The position numbers were made by a program, and so were the translations under genes. From Vibrio sp. Isolate34 (lineage in GTDB: Bacteria; Pseudomonadota; Gammaproteobacteria; Enterobacterales; Vibrionaceae): DNA of 64,000 bases. The notes under the pieces are model-generated. The model was not told where the DNA came from. It worked only from the letters and a program-made list of their open reading frames with translations, and did not search any database. The DNA lies in NCBI RefSeq assembly GCF_022397915.1, contig NZ_JAKEUO010000017.1, positions 1-64,000 on the forward strand, read 5' to 3'. Below are positions 34,334 through 42,127 of the stretch, in pieces. Position 1 is the stretch's first letter, and each line of letters starts with the position of its first letter.

Positions 34334-36004
34334 CTACAAAGCAATGTCTTCTTGTTCCATCTTAAACGAACACTGAATCTCATATTGGTTGAATGAGAAA
34401 ACACTTCCGCCGTGGGTTCGTTTAGTTGTCACCGTTTCATCACCAAACTGAATCGTCACGCGAGTATACACTTTTTCGTGCGCTTCAACTGTGCATTCAG
34501 CAAGGTTGGTTTCAAACTCCGCTTCTAGTGTATCTAGCTGTGATTTGGTATTTTCAATTGCTTGGTTGTTCTTTTCTCGTTGTTGCTCTATTTCCAACGC
34601 TTGCTCTTCGCTTCTCTCGGCTTTTGGCCGTTTCTTAAATTCGAGTTCTTGGCGAATCACATCCATGGTTTGTTCTTGGGTGTGTTTATAAGTTTCCTTT
34701 AGTTCAGCGATTTTCTGTCGGTATCCATCGTAACGAGCAAAACCATGAACCTTAGTTGCCGTGTCTCCCTCTACGCCTAAGAACACACATTCGACCTTTC
34801 CACCGACTTTGGCTTCGCCACCACTGAGAGTGCCATGTTTCTTCATGGTATCCATTACGACAAGGTTGTTTCCACAACGAATGTCATTACTCATGCTGTG
34901 CACGCCGAGTCGAATGTCACCGGCGGTTTGCAGTTCTGCATTCTGAGCATAGCTCGCGGTGATGGAACCTTTGCTGAATACCTTACAGCTTTTAGCCTCA
35001 CCCTCTTTGGTGGTGTGGCCGATGATGCCTTTCGCGACTTTGATATCACCTTGAGCTTGAACTTCAGCCGACTCAATAAAACCACCCACAGTAATACTGC
35101 CAGTCGCTTTCACAATCATTCCCGGTTCAATGTTGCCAGAAACAAACACATTACCTTTGAATTTGACGTGTCCGGTGGATACATCGACATTACTAACACA
35201 TAAAGCGTCATCGACTTCAATGGTGCGGTCTTTGATGATGGGTAATCCGGGATAAGAGGCGAGTAGTAAGTTTGGGTCATCCGGAGAAATGTAGGTGCCC
35301 TTGCCAGGCTTGATTAAACTGTCTTGTCCAGGAAGTGGCGGGATAATTCGACCTTGGACGGTAAAGCCAGCAATACCTTTGGTGGCGGGAGTGCGCTTCA
35401 TTAGCTGGTCGTTTTGACCAACGGTAATGGTTTTTCCCAAGTCTCGCATATCAATCTTGCCTTCGTCTTTACTGCGAGGCTTCAAAACTTGTCGAGTAAT
35501 GTCTTCAACCAAGGCTGCAAACTTTGCGTCTTTACCTTTTACGGGTTGTGTTCCTTTGGCTACGGGCTGAGTAAACTTTTCTCCGGGCTTAAGTTTGGTA
35601 CTCATCATCAACACTTTTCTGAGCGCTAACTTATTAATGCCTTTTGTGATGTGAGCTTGTGCTAAACAATGAATGATGTCGCTACCGCGCAGCGGGTGTC
35701 CATTATACGGACCAGTGACCACTAGACTTGCTAGCATCTCATCATCAGTCAGCTCGACCGCGACACTGGCATTACGAACTTCTGCAATCAAGATTCCTTC
35801 ATAAGCTTCCCCCTTGCCCTCTTTTGCAAGAGTAACAAAGCGCAGTACCTCATCTTCAAAAAGAAAGTAGTTAGATGCGTTCAAAGCTTCTAAGGCTGGT
35901 GGCAGAGTCTTATTGTCAAAGCTTGCGTCGACCACAAACCCCGACGGCAGACATGCCATCACTTGTTGCTTATCTTCCGACAGTGTAACGATGTTATCCC
36001 ACAT
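34334..36004 (-). CDS. fapA: FapA (DUF342) polymer-forming helical protein
   Basis: This 556-residue cytoplasmic protein has an N-terminal region (1-200) followed by a right-handed beta-helix built of short repeats (about 270-420: GHVKFKGNVFVSGNIEPGMIVKATGSITVGGFIESAEVQAQGDIKVAKGIIG and GSITASYAQNAELQTAGDIRLG) and a C-terminal coiled coil (about 440-510). This is the DUF342 layout of FapA, which in Vibrio vulnificus affects flagellar assembly and glucose-dependent swarming through the PTS protein EIIA(Glc). No flagellar genes are near. It converges on the lap operon. Confidence 0.85.
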   Translation of the reverse strand: MWDNIVTLSEDKQQVMACLPSGFVVDASFDNKTLPPALEALNASNYFLFEDEVLRFVTLAKEGKGEAYEGILIAEVRNASVAVELTDDEMLASLVVTGPYNGHPLRGSDIIHCLAQAHITKGINKLALRKVLMMSTKLKPGEKFTQPVAKGTQPVKGKDAKFAALVEDITRQVLKPRSKDEGKIDMRDLGKTITVGQNDQLMKRTPATKGIAGFTVQGRIIPPLPGQDSLIKPGKGTYISPDDPNLLLASYPGLPIIKDRTIEVDDALCVSNVDVSTGHVKFKGNVFVSGNIEPGMIVKATGSITVGGFIESAEVQAQGDIKVAKGIIGHTTKEGEAKSCKVFSKGSITASYAQNAELQTAGDIRLGVHSMSNDIRCGNNLVVMDTMKKHGTLSGGEAKVGGKVECVFLGVEGDTATKVHGFARYDGYRQKIAELKETYKHTQEQTMDVIRQELEFKKRPKAERSEEQALEIEQQREKNNQAIENTKSQLDTLEAEFETNLAECTVEAHEKVYTRVTIQFGDETVTTKRTHGGSVFSFNQYEIQCSFKMEQEDIAL

Positions 36005-36356
36005 TCGAATTGAGTATCCCTAATGACTCAGTTGTTATTCAGTCTATATAATTCATTCTGCGCTTAGTATCACATTATTAGAATAATCAGCGTCACATCA
36101 CTTACTTTCGATTCTGCAAACATGACTCATAAATAAGACTTAACTATTTTATGATCCGCTTCAACTTTACAAATATAAAGGTGAGCAGTTTCAGCATTTC
36201 CCATACGAGTGAACGTTGAACAGATGTGAGAGCAATATGATAAAAACGAATCGGTTTAGAAGATTAAGGGCTGTCTTTAAGAGAGCGAACTAAAAATGGT
36301 GGGGCGACAATGAAAGCGATGATGAAGGTAAAACTGGATTTGGATGTGGAGTTTCA

Positions 36357-36371
36357 GTTTACAGTGTAAAT
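36357..36371. promoter_or_regulatory. parS2 centromere site 1 of the cluster
   Basis: GTTTACAGTGTAAAT is an exact match to the TTTACANTGTAAA palindrome. It is in the 431-base gap between fapA and tmcA, which otherwise contains no recognisable gene. Confidence 0.85.
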
Positions 36372-36382
36372 CGAATATTCTA

Positions 36383-36397
36383 ATTTACACTGTAAAT
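36383..36397. promoter_or_regulatory. parS2 centromere site 2 of the cluster
   Basis: ATTTACACTGTAAAT is an exact match, 26 bases from site 1 (about 2.5 helical turns). Confidence 0.85.
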
Positions 36398-36435
36398 CTA
36401 ATTAGCGCTGAAAACGAGTTGGGAAACCAAACTGC

Positions 36436-38577
36436 CTATTTACAGTGTAAATTTGATAATAGGAAATCGACGTCTTGTCGGAACTGAATCTCAGCTTGTT
36501 TCCGACCGACAAGATTAAACTGTTCGACACAAGCCCCCCACTCTTTCTGCTGAACGACTTTCGCGATAAGCAAATTAGAAACAGCGAAACCTGTATCGGT
36601 TATAGCGTCAAATTCAGCTATGTGAGCTTGACGACTATTACTCTGGAGAATCAGATTCAGGACACTGAAACCAATGCTGTCGTAACTATTGCCGCCATCG
36701 ACATAATTCCTGATGAGTTGGATTTCAGACTCAGCCATAGATTCCGCTTGCCTTGGTAGTAATGCGCGCACCATATCAACTTCAAGAGAAGCCAAAGAAC
36801 CAGAAACCACAAAACAAAAACTACGCTCGAAGTGACTCTGCAGTTGGTTTATCCAAATTTGAGAGTTTTGGTTAAGAGACTTAACCATCAAAACAGAGTG
36901 ACAACCGCTTGCCTGATCTCGCTGGTGGCCAATATGAACAGGCACAAATTCACTATCACGCCAGAAAGAAATCAAATCACAGGTCGCACCGAAGCTCGTC
37001 GCCAAATAATCAGCTTGCTCTGTTTGGACAGCTTGTTCAGATAACAGATCCAACATCCAACGGCCTATACCCAAACCTTGATGGCGTGTCGAGACAGCAA
37101 TCCGCATCACTCGAAGACAGCGGCTAGTTGCTGCTTCAACAGAGCCAAGCTGGTTAGCTAACAGAACTGGTGCAAGGTGACCTTGTGGACGACGCTTCCC
37201 AACTTGAACTTGTGCAATCAACTCTTTATCTAAACCGCCCTCCTCCGTCACCAACATACAACCAAGACACTCGTCTTGCTGCCAAGCGGAAAATAAATGA
37301 ATAGCTGGGTTATTGAGGAACTGCATCAAATCATTAGGAGACGTCTGATAATGGGCATCGACTAAAAGAGAAAAACATTGTTGGAGTTTTTGAGGGTTAA
37401 CCAAACAGTCTGCTTTTGACAACTCAACCAAACTAAGCTGGTTGAGTGCATCATTGGAAAAATCTTCCGACTTATAAACAGCTGATTCACTCGGGCGCGC
37501 ATCTTCACCAAGCAGGAAACAATCAAATAGCCAACGCTCTAGTGGGTCGTTGTTATTCCAACGGATGGGTTGTTCAAGCTTGTAACTCTTCCATCCTGCG
37601 CGATGCTCAGAAAGCCAAGCTTCGAACTTAATTCCAAAACCTCGCCCACTGCCTTCATAACCATGAACTGTGGTTGAAAAAACCATGCGATGATAACTAC
37701 CGACCATAGATTTAAGCATTGGGATTGGAATGGCGGCCGCTTCATCAACCAACAACAGATCACAATCAGGCTTAGATTTAAGTAACTCATCAGGCGCGAC
37801 AAACCTTAAACTTCCACCTTGATAACCAATGTGAGTCGCGTTAATGACTTCACACCCATCGAGTCGCTGTAACGCATGAGAAAATACGGGCTCAATAGCT
37901 TTAACAGAGGGAGCCGTAACAATAATGTTTAAGCCCTCTCGCTCTGCCAAAAGCTGCGCAGCTGCAATACCCAGAGTTGAGCTTTTTCCTCGACCTCGGT
38001 CTGCAGTTAAAATCAATGGACGCTTTCGATGTCCAGTAACAACTTTCTTAACTAACTCAATCGCCGTTTTTTGCTGTTCAAATCGATCAGTTGAATCATC
38101 GTCATTAAGCTTTTGAGGAAGCGAATTCACCGCTTCAATCACACCCGCCTGTTCGTCACTTTGCGAAATAGAAAGTAGTTTATCAAAATGTCGCTTTAAC
38201 CAAGATTGACCAAAGCACTCGCTATCTTCGGAGTCATCAACTTTTGGCGGTAACACCAACAGCAACCCGCCACCGACTAATGAACCCAATGCTGCGCTAA
38301 AACCATTCGCGTCGAACTGCTCTCTAAAATCACACACAAGAACTTGGCATTCACGACCAAGAAGTTGTTGGCCTTTTTTTACTGGTGCATGAATCGCACC
38401 CTCAAACGGAGTACCGCCAATCTGGAAAACGGTTTGAGAATCTGCATCTTGAAGAAAGGTTATAACAGCGGAGTTTTGCCAATCGAAATCACCATCAAAG
38501 ACAACGCCATAACGATGATCGTTATGCTGAGCGATATTAGAAAGTGTGTTTAGAAAAGTGTTGGTTGGGTTTGTCAT
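36436..38577 (-). CDS. tmcA: tRNA(Met) cytidine acetyltransferase
   Basis: This 713-residue enzyme forms N4-acetylcytidine at the wobble base of elongator tRNA(Met), using acetyl-CoA and ATP. It has an N-terminal DUF1726-type domain, an RNA-helicase-like ATPase (Walker A ADRGRGKSS at 192-200; Walker B LLLVDEAAAIP; FSTTVHGYEGSGRGF), a GNAT domain with the acetyl-CoA loop RHQGLGIGRWM, and a C-terminal tRNA-binding region. Length is normal for the family. It lies between the parS2 cluster and parB2 and reads in the same direction as parAB2, 93 bases after parB2. Confidence 0.92.
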   Translation of the reverse strand: MTNPTNTFLNTLSNIAQHNDHRYGVVFDGDFDWQNSAVITFLQDADSQTVFQIGGTPFEGAIHAPVKKGQQLLGRECQVLVCDFREQFDANGFSAALGSLVGGGLLLVLPPKVDDSEDSECFGQSWLKRHFDKLLSISQSDEQAGVIEAVNSLPQKLNDDDSTDRFEQQKTAIELVKKVVTGHRKRPLILTADRGRGKSSTLGIAAAQLLAEREGLNIIVTAPSVKAIEPVFSHALQRLDGCEVINATHIGYQGGSLRFVAPDELLKSKPDCDLLLVDEAAAIPIPMLKSMVGSYHRMVFSTTVHGYEGSGRGFGIKFEAWLSEHRAGWKSYKLEQPIRWNNNDPLERWLFDCFLLGEDARPSESAVYKSEDFSNDALNQLSLVELSKADCLVNPQKLQQCFSLLVDAHYQTSPNDLMQFLNNPAIHLFSAWQQDECLGCMLVTEEGGLDKELIAQVQVGKRRPQGHLAPVLLANQLGSVEAATSRCLRVMRIAVSTRHQGLGIGRWMLDLLSEQAVQTEQADYLATSFGATCDLISFWRDSEFVPVHIGHQRDQASGCHSVLMVKSLNQNSQIWINQLQSHFERSFCFVVSGSLASLEVDMVRALLPRQAESMAESEIQLIRNYVDGGNSYDSIGFSVLNLILQSNSRQAHIAEFDAITDTGFAVSNLLIAKVVQQKEWGACVEQFNLVGRKQAEIQFRQDVDFLLSNLHCK
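36438..36452. promoter_or_regulatory. parS2 centromere site 3 of the cluster
   Basis: ATTTACAGTGTAAAT is an exact match, 55 bases from site 2. It overlaps the last codons of tmcA, so that coding end is under a second constraint. Confidence 0.85.
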
Positions 38578-38670
38578 AGTCAGTGTCCAGATTCATCTAA
38601 ACACAGTTTATCACAGCCAAATAAAAAGCCGCATAAAGCGGCTTTAGAGTAGTAAGGGAAAGTTATCGAT

Positions 38671-39645
38671 TTAATCGAGCTTTGATTGCACGAACGCCAG
38701 GATTTCTTCCATCGTTGCGTCATCAACTTTCTTAAGATTCAACGCCAAGTTTGAACCTTTACGGCTGTATGAAGCACGGCCTTTAATTAGCTCAACTTTT
38801 GGAGACGCTTTCTTAGCTGGCGCAGGTGCCAGTTCAAGAATCCAACCTTCTAGGGTTTCAGTCACGTCTTTGGTCAAGCGAGTTACGCCTTGAGCTTCAC
38901 TACGTTGCCATACAAAACCTTCTGAAGCATCACACTTAGTCAGTAGTGTTTGTTGTTGTTCGCTCGTTAGGCCACCAAATTGTTTGTGTAGTTTAACAAT
39001 CGTTGGACGACCAAGATCGCTCACATTTGGGTAAGCTTGTAGCAATTCAAGTGGCAAAGCCGCCGCTTTCAATGCGCCACTCACCAAAGCTTCGCTGCAC
39101 TGGAACATTTTCGCTAGTGCTTTTTGGTCTTCAGCTTCGCCTTTATCCAGCTTCGCTTGCATCTCTTTGCCCTTCTCATACAGAGAAAGTGGTTTGTGAG
39201 CGTTTGCAACATCAGATAAGAACTTAGCATGGTCGCCGTTAATGTTTTCAGCAACATAGATAAGGAACTCTTTGTCAGCCAAAATACACGACATACGACG
39301 ACGGCTACCATCAAGAACTTCAATCTTACCGTCTTTGTTTTTACGACCAACTGCTGGATATTGCTGACCGCGTTCTTTCAATGTTGTCAGAACATCAGAA
39401 AGAGCATGTTCATTTAGGAAAGATTGCTCACGCGCATTCTCTTCAAAAACAACCGTTCGAGTCGCCACTTCAGAAGCAGGAATTCGAACCAATTCAAATG
39501 AAACCAACTCTTCGCCCGCAACTGAAAGTTCAATTACTTGAGCCTGTTCTTTAGCAGCTGTTTGCGCTTCTTGAGGCGTTGCTACGCGACGTTTGTTTGC
39601 TTTACCAAATAGCTTTGCATTTAAGTCAGATGTTTTAATTGCCAT
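38671..39645 (-). CDS. parB2: Chromosome 2 partition protein ParB2
   Basis: This 324-residue DNA-binding CTPase-family protein has the ParB N-terminal domain with KDGKIEVLDGSRRRMSCI (the GERR-type motif, here GSRRR), a helix-turn-helix (ALAKMFQCSEALVSGALKAAALP) and a C-terminal dimer region. It would load at the TTTACANTGTAAA sites and segregate chromosome 2 with ParA2. It belongs to the plasmid-like P1/RepB type found on Vibrio chromosome 2. It starts 5 bases after parA2, in one operon, close to the origin. Confidence 0.93.
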   Translation of the reverse strand: MAIKTSDLNAKLFGKANKRRVATPQEAQTAAKEQAQVIELSVAGEELVSFELVRIPASEVATRTVVFEENAREQSFLNEHALSDVLTTLKERGQQYPAVGRKNKDGKIEVLDGSRRRMSCILADKEFLIYVAENINGDHAKFLSDVANAHKPLSLYEKGKEMQAKLDKGEAEDQKALAKMFQCSEALVSGALKAAALPLELLQAYPNVSDLGRPTIVKLHKQFGGLTSEQQQTLLTKCDASEGFVWQRSEAQGVTRLTKDVTETLEGWILELAPAPAKKASPKVELIKGRASYSRKGSNLALNLKKVDDATMEEILAFVQSKLD

Positions 39646-39650
39646 TCTTG

Positions 39651-40868
39651 TTATCCCTGATTAAGTGAAGGCCAGTTGCTGTGTAATACACGTTCTAATT
39701 CTAGAGCACTTTTTTGTACTGCGTCTTGAGCGACAGCCAGAGTTTTCTTACCACCTTCGAAGTCGCTAACCGTGAGATCAAAAACCGTGCTGTAGGTATC
39801 GGCGCAGGTTTCAAATGCGCGGCTTCTTGGAATCGTCGCCATCATCACTTGGTCATTCAGCAGGTAGTTCATTTCAGTGAGAACCGAAACCTGCTTCTTG
39901 TTGTCATCTTCAAACATGGTTGGCATCAGACGAACAAACTCAAGCCCTTTCCAATCGTCCGGGAACATCTCGTAAACGGTTGGTAAGTGTTGGAAGAAGT
40001 TCACCGTTGAAGCCCAGTCCAAACGCTTTGCAGCACATGGGATCAGAAGAGCGTTCGACGCGTACATTGCGTTCCACACTAATGGATCTACGTGCGGGCC
40101 GGTATCAATCATAATCACATCGAAATCATCGGCGATTTTGTCGATAAGCTTCTCTTTTAACAGACGAACAATATCAAGTGACTGATCTTGAGACAGGCTT
40201 TGCCACGCTTCAGCGTTAAACATCGCATCTTCTGGGAATGCAGAAATTGTCTTTAGGTTTGGATATTGAGTTGGCAAGAGTACGTTTTTACGAAGAAACT
40301 CTAGGTCAACATCTTGGCCTTCAGGCACGTTGTCTAACATGATATCAACGGCAGAATAGATACTGTCGTGCTCTGCACCACTGATTTGTGGGTTTAGGAA
40401 CAGACGTAATGAACCTTGAGGGTCCAAGTCAATCAGACAGATACGGTAGCGCTTATCTAAATTCAGAGACAAACAAGCCGCTAGGTGAACCGCCGTCATT
40501 GATTTACCTGTACCACCCTTCTGGTTTTGTACGTTGATAATCCAAGGTTTGTTGTCTGCATGCTGTTTACGTTGGTGGAACTTTGGCACTTCCGCCGCGT
40601 CCATCAGCATGTGAGCTTCAGTCAATGAAATCGAGTAATGATTGGCGTTGTTCTTTGTAAACTGGTGACCATCCGCTTCAAGCTTGGTAATTGCCTCATC
40701 CAATTTTCGACGAGTTAAGCCTGAACGAGTCTCCATCATAGCTTTAGACATTGGAGGGAAATGTTCATCACTTCGCTCTTCCAGAATAATCTCAATTCGG
40801 TCAGCCTGAACTTGTTGAGTTTGTTCGGCCAGCTGATAGAGCTTATCAATCGTTTGTTCTCTTTTCAT
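39651..40868 (-). CDS. parA2: Chromosome 2 partition ATPase ParA2
   Basis: The 405-residue protein has an N-terminal helical DNA-binding extension (residues 1-100, LTRRKLDEAITKLEADGHQF) typical of type Ia ParA, then the deviant Walker A NQKGGTGKSMTAVHLAA, LIDLDPQGSL, Walker A' DVIMIDTGPHVDPL and a C-terminal helical part. The N-terminal extension usually lets such ParA repress its own promoter. ParA2 forms ATP-dependent filaments or gradients on the nucleoid to move ParB2-parS2. The gene reads away from the origin, and its promoter region is shared with the origin's left edge. Confidence 0.94.
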   Translation of the reverse strand: MKREQTIDKLYQLAEQTQQVQADRIEIILEERSDEHFPPMSKAMMETRSGLTRRKLDEAITKLEADGHQFTKNNANHYSISLTEAHMLMDAAEVPKFHQRKQHADNKPWIINVQNQKGGTGKSMTAVHLAACLSLNLDKRYRICLIDLDPQGSLRLFLNPQISGAEHDSIYSAVDIMLDNVPEGQDVDLEFLRKNVLLPTQYPNLKTISAFPEDAMFNAEAWQSLSQDQSLDIVRLLKEKLIDKIADDFDVIMIDTGPHVDPLVWNAMYASNALLIPCAAKRLDWASTVNFFQHLPTVYEMFPDDWKGLEFVRLMPTMFEDDNKKQVSVLTEMNYLLNDQVMMATIPRSRAFETCADTYSTVFDLTVSDFEGGKKTLAVAQDAVQKSALELERVLHSNWPSLNQG

Positions 40869-41088
40869 TGCCAGTTTCCGTAATGATTAACTAAGTACAA
40901 ATTGTACAGCGATTAACAACAAATACAACAAATACATGAACATACATTTATGAGTAAAATCACATAAAATAGACTGTATTTTTACAGTTTGATGAAACAA
41001 CGGTTAAGACAAACACAAAAAGTGACCGTTTTTATCATGCACAACCATGCTATTTCTGGCTTACATTTAAAATGTTACAGCATCACTT

Positions 41089-41103
41089 ATTTACAATGTA
41101 AAT
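41089..41103. promoter_or_regulatory. parS2 site at the left edge of the origin
   Basis: ATTTACAATGTAAAT is an exact match to the ParB2 palindrome, 221 bases upstream of parA2 and 22 bases before the first 39-mer. ParB2 bound here could affect RctB binding to the nearby 39-mer, as reported for the V. cholerae origin. Confidence 0.85.
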
Positions 41104-41124
41104 GCAATTTCAGCAAAAACCTTC

Positions 41125-41163
41125 GGAACGATTGAAATACAAGCATAGATTACGGTTCGTGTG
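41125..41163 (+). promoter_or_regulatory. 39-mer RctB site 1
   Basis: The element reads GGAACGAT, then 17 bases, then TTACGGTTCGTGTG. It lacks GATC, as 39-mers do. The outer blocks match the 29-mer before rctB almost exactly. Confidence 0.8.
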
Positions 41164-41290
41164 ATTTGCATTCGAAATTGTGAGTTTTCAACCAAGAAAT
41201 AAATAAAAAACCAAAATAGCATCGAAAATTCAAAACCACGACAAGATGAAGCGTCACTAGATAAAAGAGAGTTGAACCTAACACGGAAGA

Positions 41291-41427
41291 ATGATCATGG
41301 AATACATCAGACGTAAGAGAATTGATAAGGCGGTATTATGAAGCATGATCAAGGTGTAAACTCATCAATATTGATCCGCATGAGCGACTGTTCGAAATGA
41401 TCAACCTCCGGAAAAATGATCAAGTAA
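41291..41427 (+). repeat. Left 12-mer group in the rctA-like region
   Basis: Plus-strand 12-mers beginning ATGATCA lie at 41291 (ATGATCATGGAA), 41345 (ATGATCAAGGTG), 41397 (ATGATCAACCTC) and 41416 (ATGATCAAGTAA). They are irregularly spaced, unlike the core array. Confidence 0.7.
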
Positions 41428-41437
41428 ATATCGTTCC

Positions 41438-41476
41438 GGAAGCATATAATTTAACAGCTAAATTACGGACAAATGC
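41438..41476 (+). promoter_or_regulatory. 39-mer RctB site 2
   Basis: GGAAGCAT, 17 bases, then TTACGGACAAATGC. The left block and the TTACGG core agree with 39-mer 1; the last eight bases are diverged. Confidence 0.65.
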
Positions 41477-41564
41477 TTTTGCAATGGGGATTAAAGGCCT
41501 ATAAGGCCTCATTGCTTGGAAATTCAATCTGCACAGACTCAGAATACAGAAACATGACAATTTC

Positions 41565-41692
41565 ATGATCATGCTTCCTAAGTAATGCAGGCCCGCTTTA
41601 ATGACACTCAAGCCAGCCGTTAACACCGGCTTCAGAACAAATTTTGTACGTAATAGGGTAGGAACGATAGAAAAGGGCACTTACTTGATCAT
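41565..41692. repeat. Further 12-mers before the core origin
   Basis: ATGATCATGCTT (41565-41576, identical to the core iteron) and a minus-strand ATGATCAAGTAA (41681-41692) lie between 39-mer 2 and the DnaA box. Confidence 0.65.
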
Positions 41693-41771
41693 TGTTCCGA
41701 TAGATAAGCCATCAAAACTATTCACATTGACCAGTTAGAAGTGACTTAACGAACCATCTTGAATTAGGGAC

Positions 41772-41780
41772 TGTGGATAA
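41772..41780 (-). promoter_or_regulatory. DnaA box of oriCII
   Basis: TTATCCACA on the minus strand is a perfect DnaA box, 14 bases before the first core iteron. A single box at this place matches the known chromosome 2 origin plan. Confidence 0.9.
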
Positions 41781-41794
41781 GCTGTACAAGTATA

Positions 41795-41920
41795 ATGATC
41801 ATGCTTTCGAATCGATAATGATCATGCTTACAATGACCTAATGATCATCGTTCTGACACTTTGTGATCATGCTTTCTTAGGTTTAATGATCATAGTTTCG
41901 GACTCTTTATGATCATGCTT
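41795..41920 (+). repeat. Six phased 12-mer iterons of the core origin
   Basis: Starts are at 41795, 41818, 41841, 41863, 41886 and 41909, so spacing is 23, 23, 22, 23 and 23 bases, about two helical turns. Sequences are ATGATCATGCTT (three copies), ATGATCATCGTT, GTGATCATGCTT and ATGATCATAGTT. All are on one face of the helix and all contain GATC. RctB binds these to start replication. Confidence 0.93.
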
Positions 41921-41929
41921 TCCACGCGG

Positions 41930-42060
41930 ATTTTTTTTTATACTTTAAATTCAGCCACTTAAAAGCAAACTTACGTCCAGATCATTAGATCACTTAATCA
42001 TTTAAGATCATATTAATCAAAAAGATCAGTTATTTAAAAGCCAATAAATTATCTTTATTT
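41930..42060 (+). promoter_or_regulatory. AT-rich DNA-unwinding region
   Basis: A run of nine Ts is followed by about 120 very AT-rich bases in which ATCA occurs six times at roughly 9-12 base steps (from about 41981 to 42030). In V. cholerae, RctB also binds single-stranded ATCA repeats at this position, so this is the probable melting site. Confidence 0.8.
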
Positions 42061-42072
42061 ATGATCATTCTT
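42061..42072 (+). promoter_or_regulatory. Single 12-mer in the rctB promoter
   Basis: ATGATCATTCTT lies just upstream of the 29-mer and the likely rctB -10 (TATAGT at 42091). It could let RctB shut its own promoter. Confidence 0.7.
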
Positions 42073-42085
42073 TCTTTATCATTCA

Positions 42086-42114
42086 GGAACTATAGTGAAA
42101 TTACGGTTAGTGTG
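42086..42114 (+). promoter_or_regulatory. 29-mer RctB operator at rctB
   Basis: GGAACTAT, 7 bases, then TTACGGTTAGTGTG. It covers the probable -10 TATAGT (42091-42096), 14 bases before the rctB start. Binding by RctB would give autorepression, as established for V. cholerae. Confidence 0.85.
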
Positions 42115-42127
42115 ATACGGATCAAAA

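Larger units (their letters stand above)
41104..42127. other. Chromosome 2 replication origin (oriCII) with rctA-like region
   Basis: This is the region between parA2 and rctB. Left part (41125-41692): two 39-mers and scattered 12-mers, equivalent to the inhibitory rctA region of V. cholerae. Right part (41771-42060): one DnaA box, six phased 12-mers and an AT-rich unwinding segment, the minimal origin. A 29-mer covers the rctB promoter. Individual elements are listed separately. The frames open in the rctA part are not protein-like. Every 12-mer contains GATC, so Dam methylation can act on RctB binding, as is known for the family. Confidence 0.93.

Noticed and set aside
34835..35203. 122-codon plus-strand frame antisense to fapA
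   Set aside because: It mirrors the repetitive beta-helix codons of fapA and has no homology or start signal.
41420..41680. 86-codon minus-strand frame inside the origin
   Set aside because: It covers 39-mer 2 and 12-mers, has no ribosome site and is unlike protein; it is a chance frame in the rctA-like region.
41795..41920. Regular repeats with about 11-base gaps that could look like a tiny CRISPR array
   Set aside because: The repeat is only 12 bases, contains GATC, lies between a DnaA box and rctB, and the gaps are too short to be spacers. These are replication iterons.
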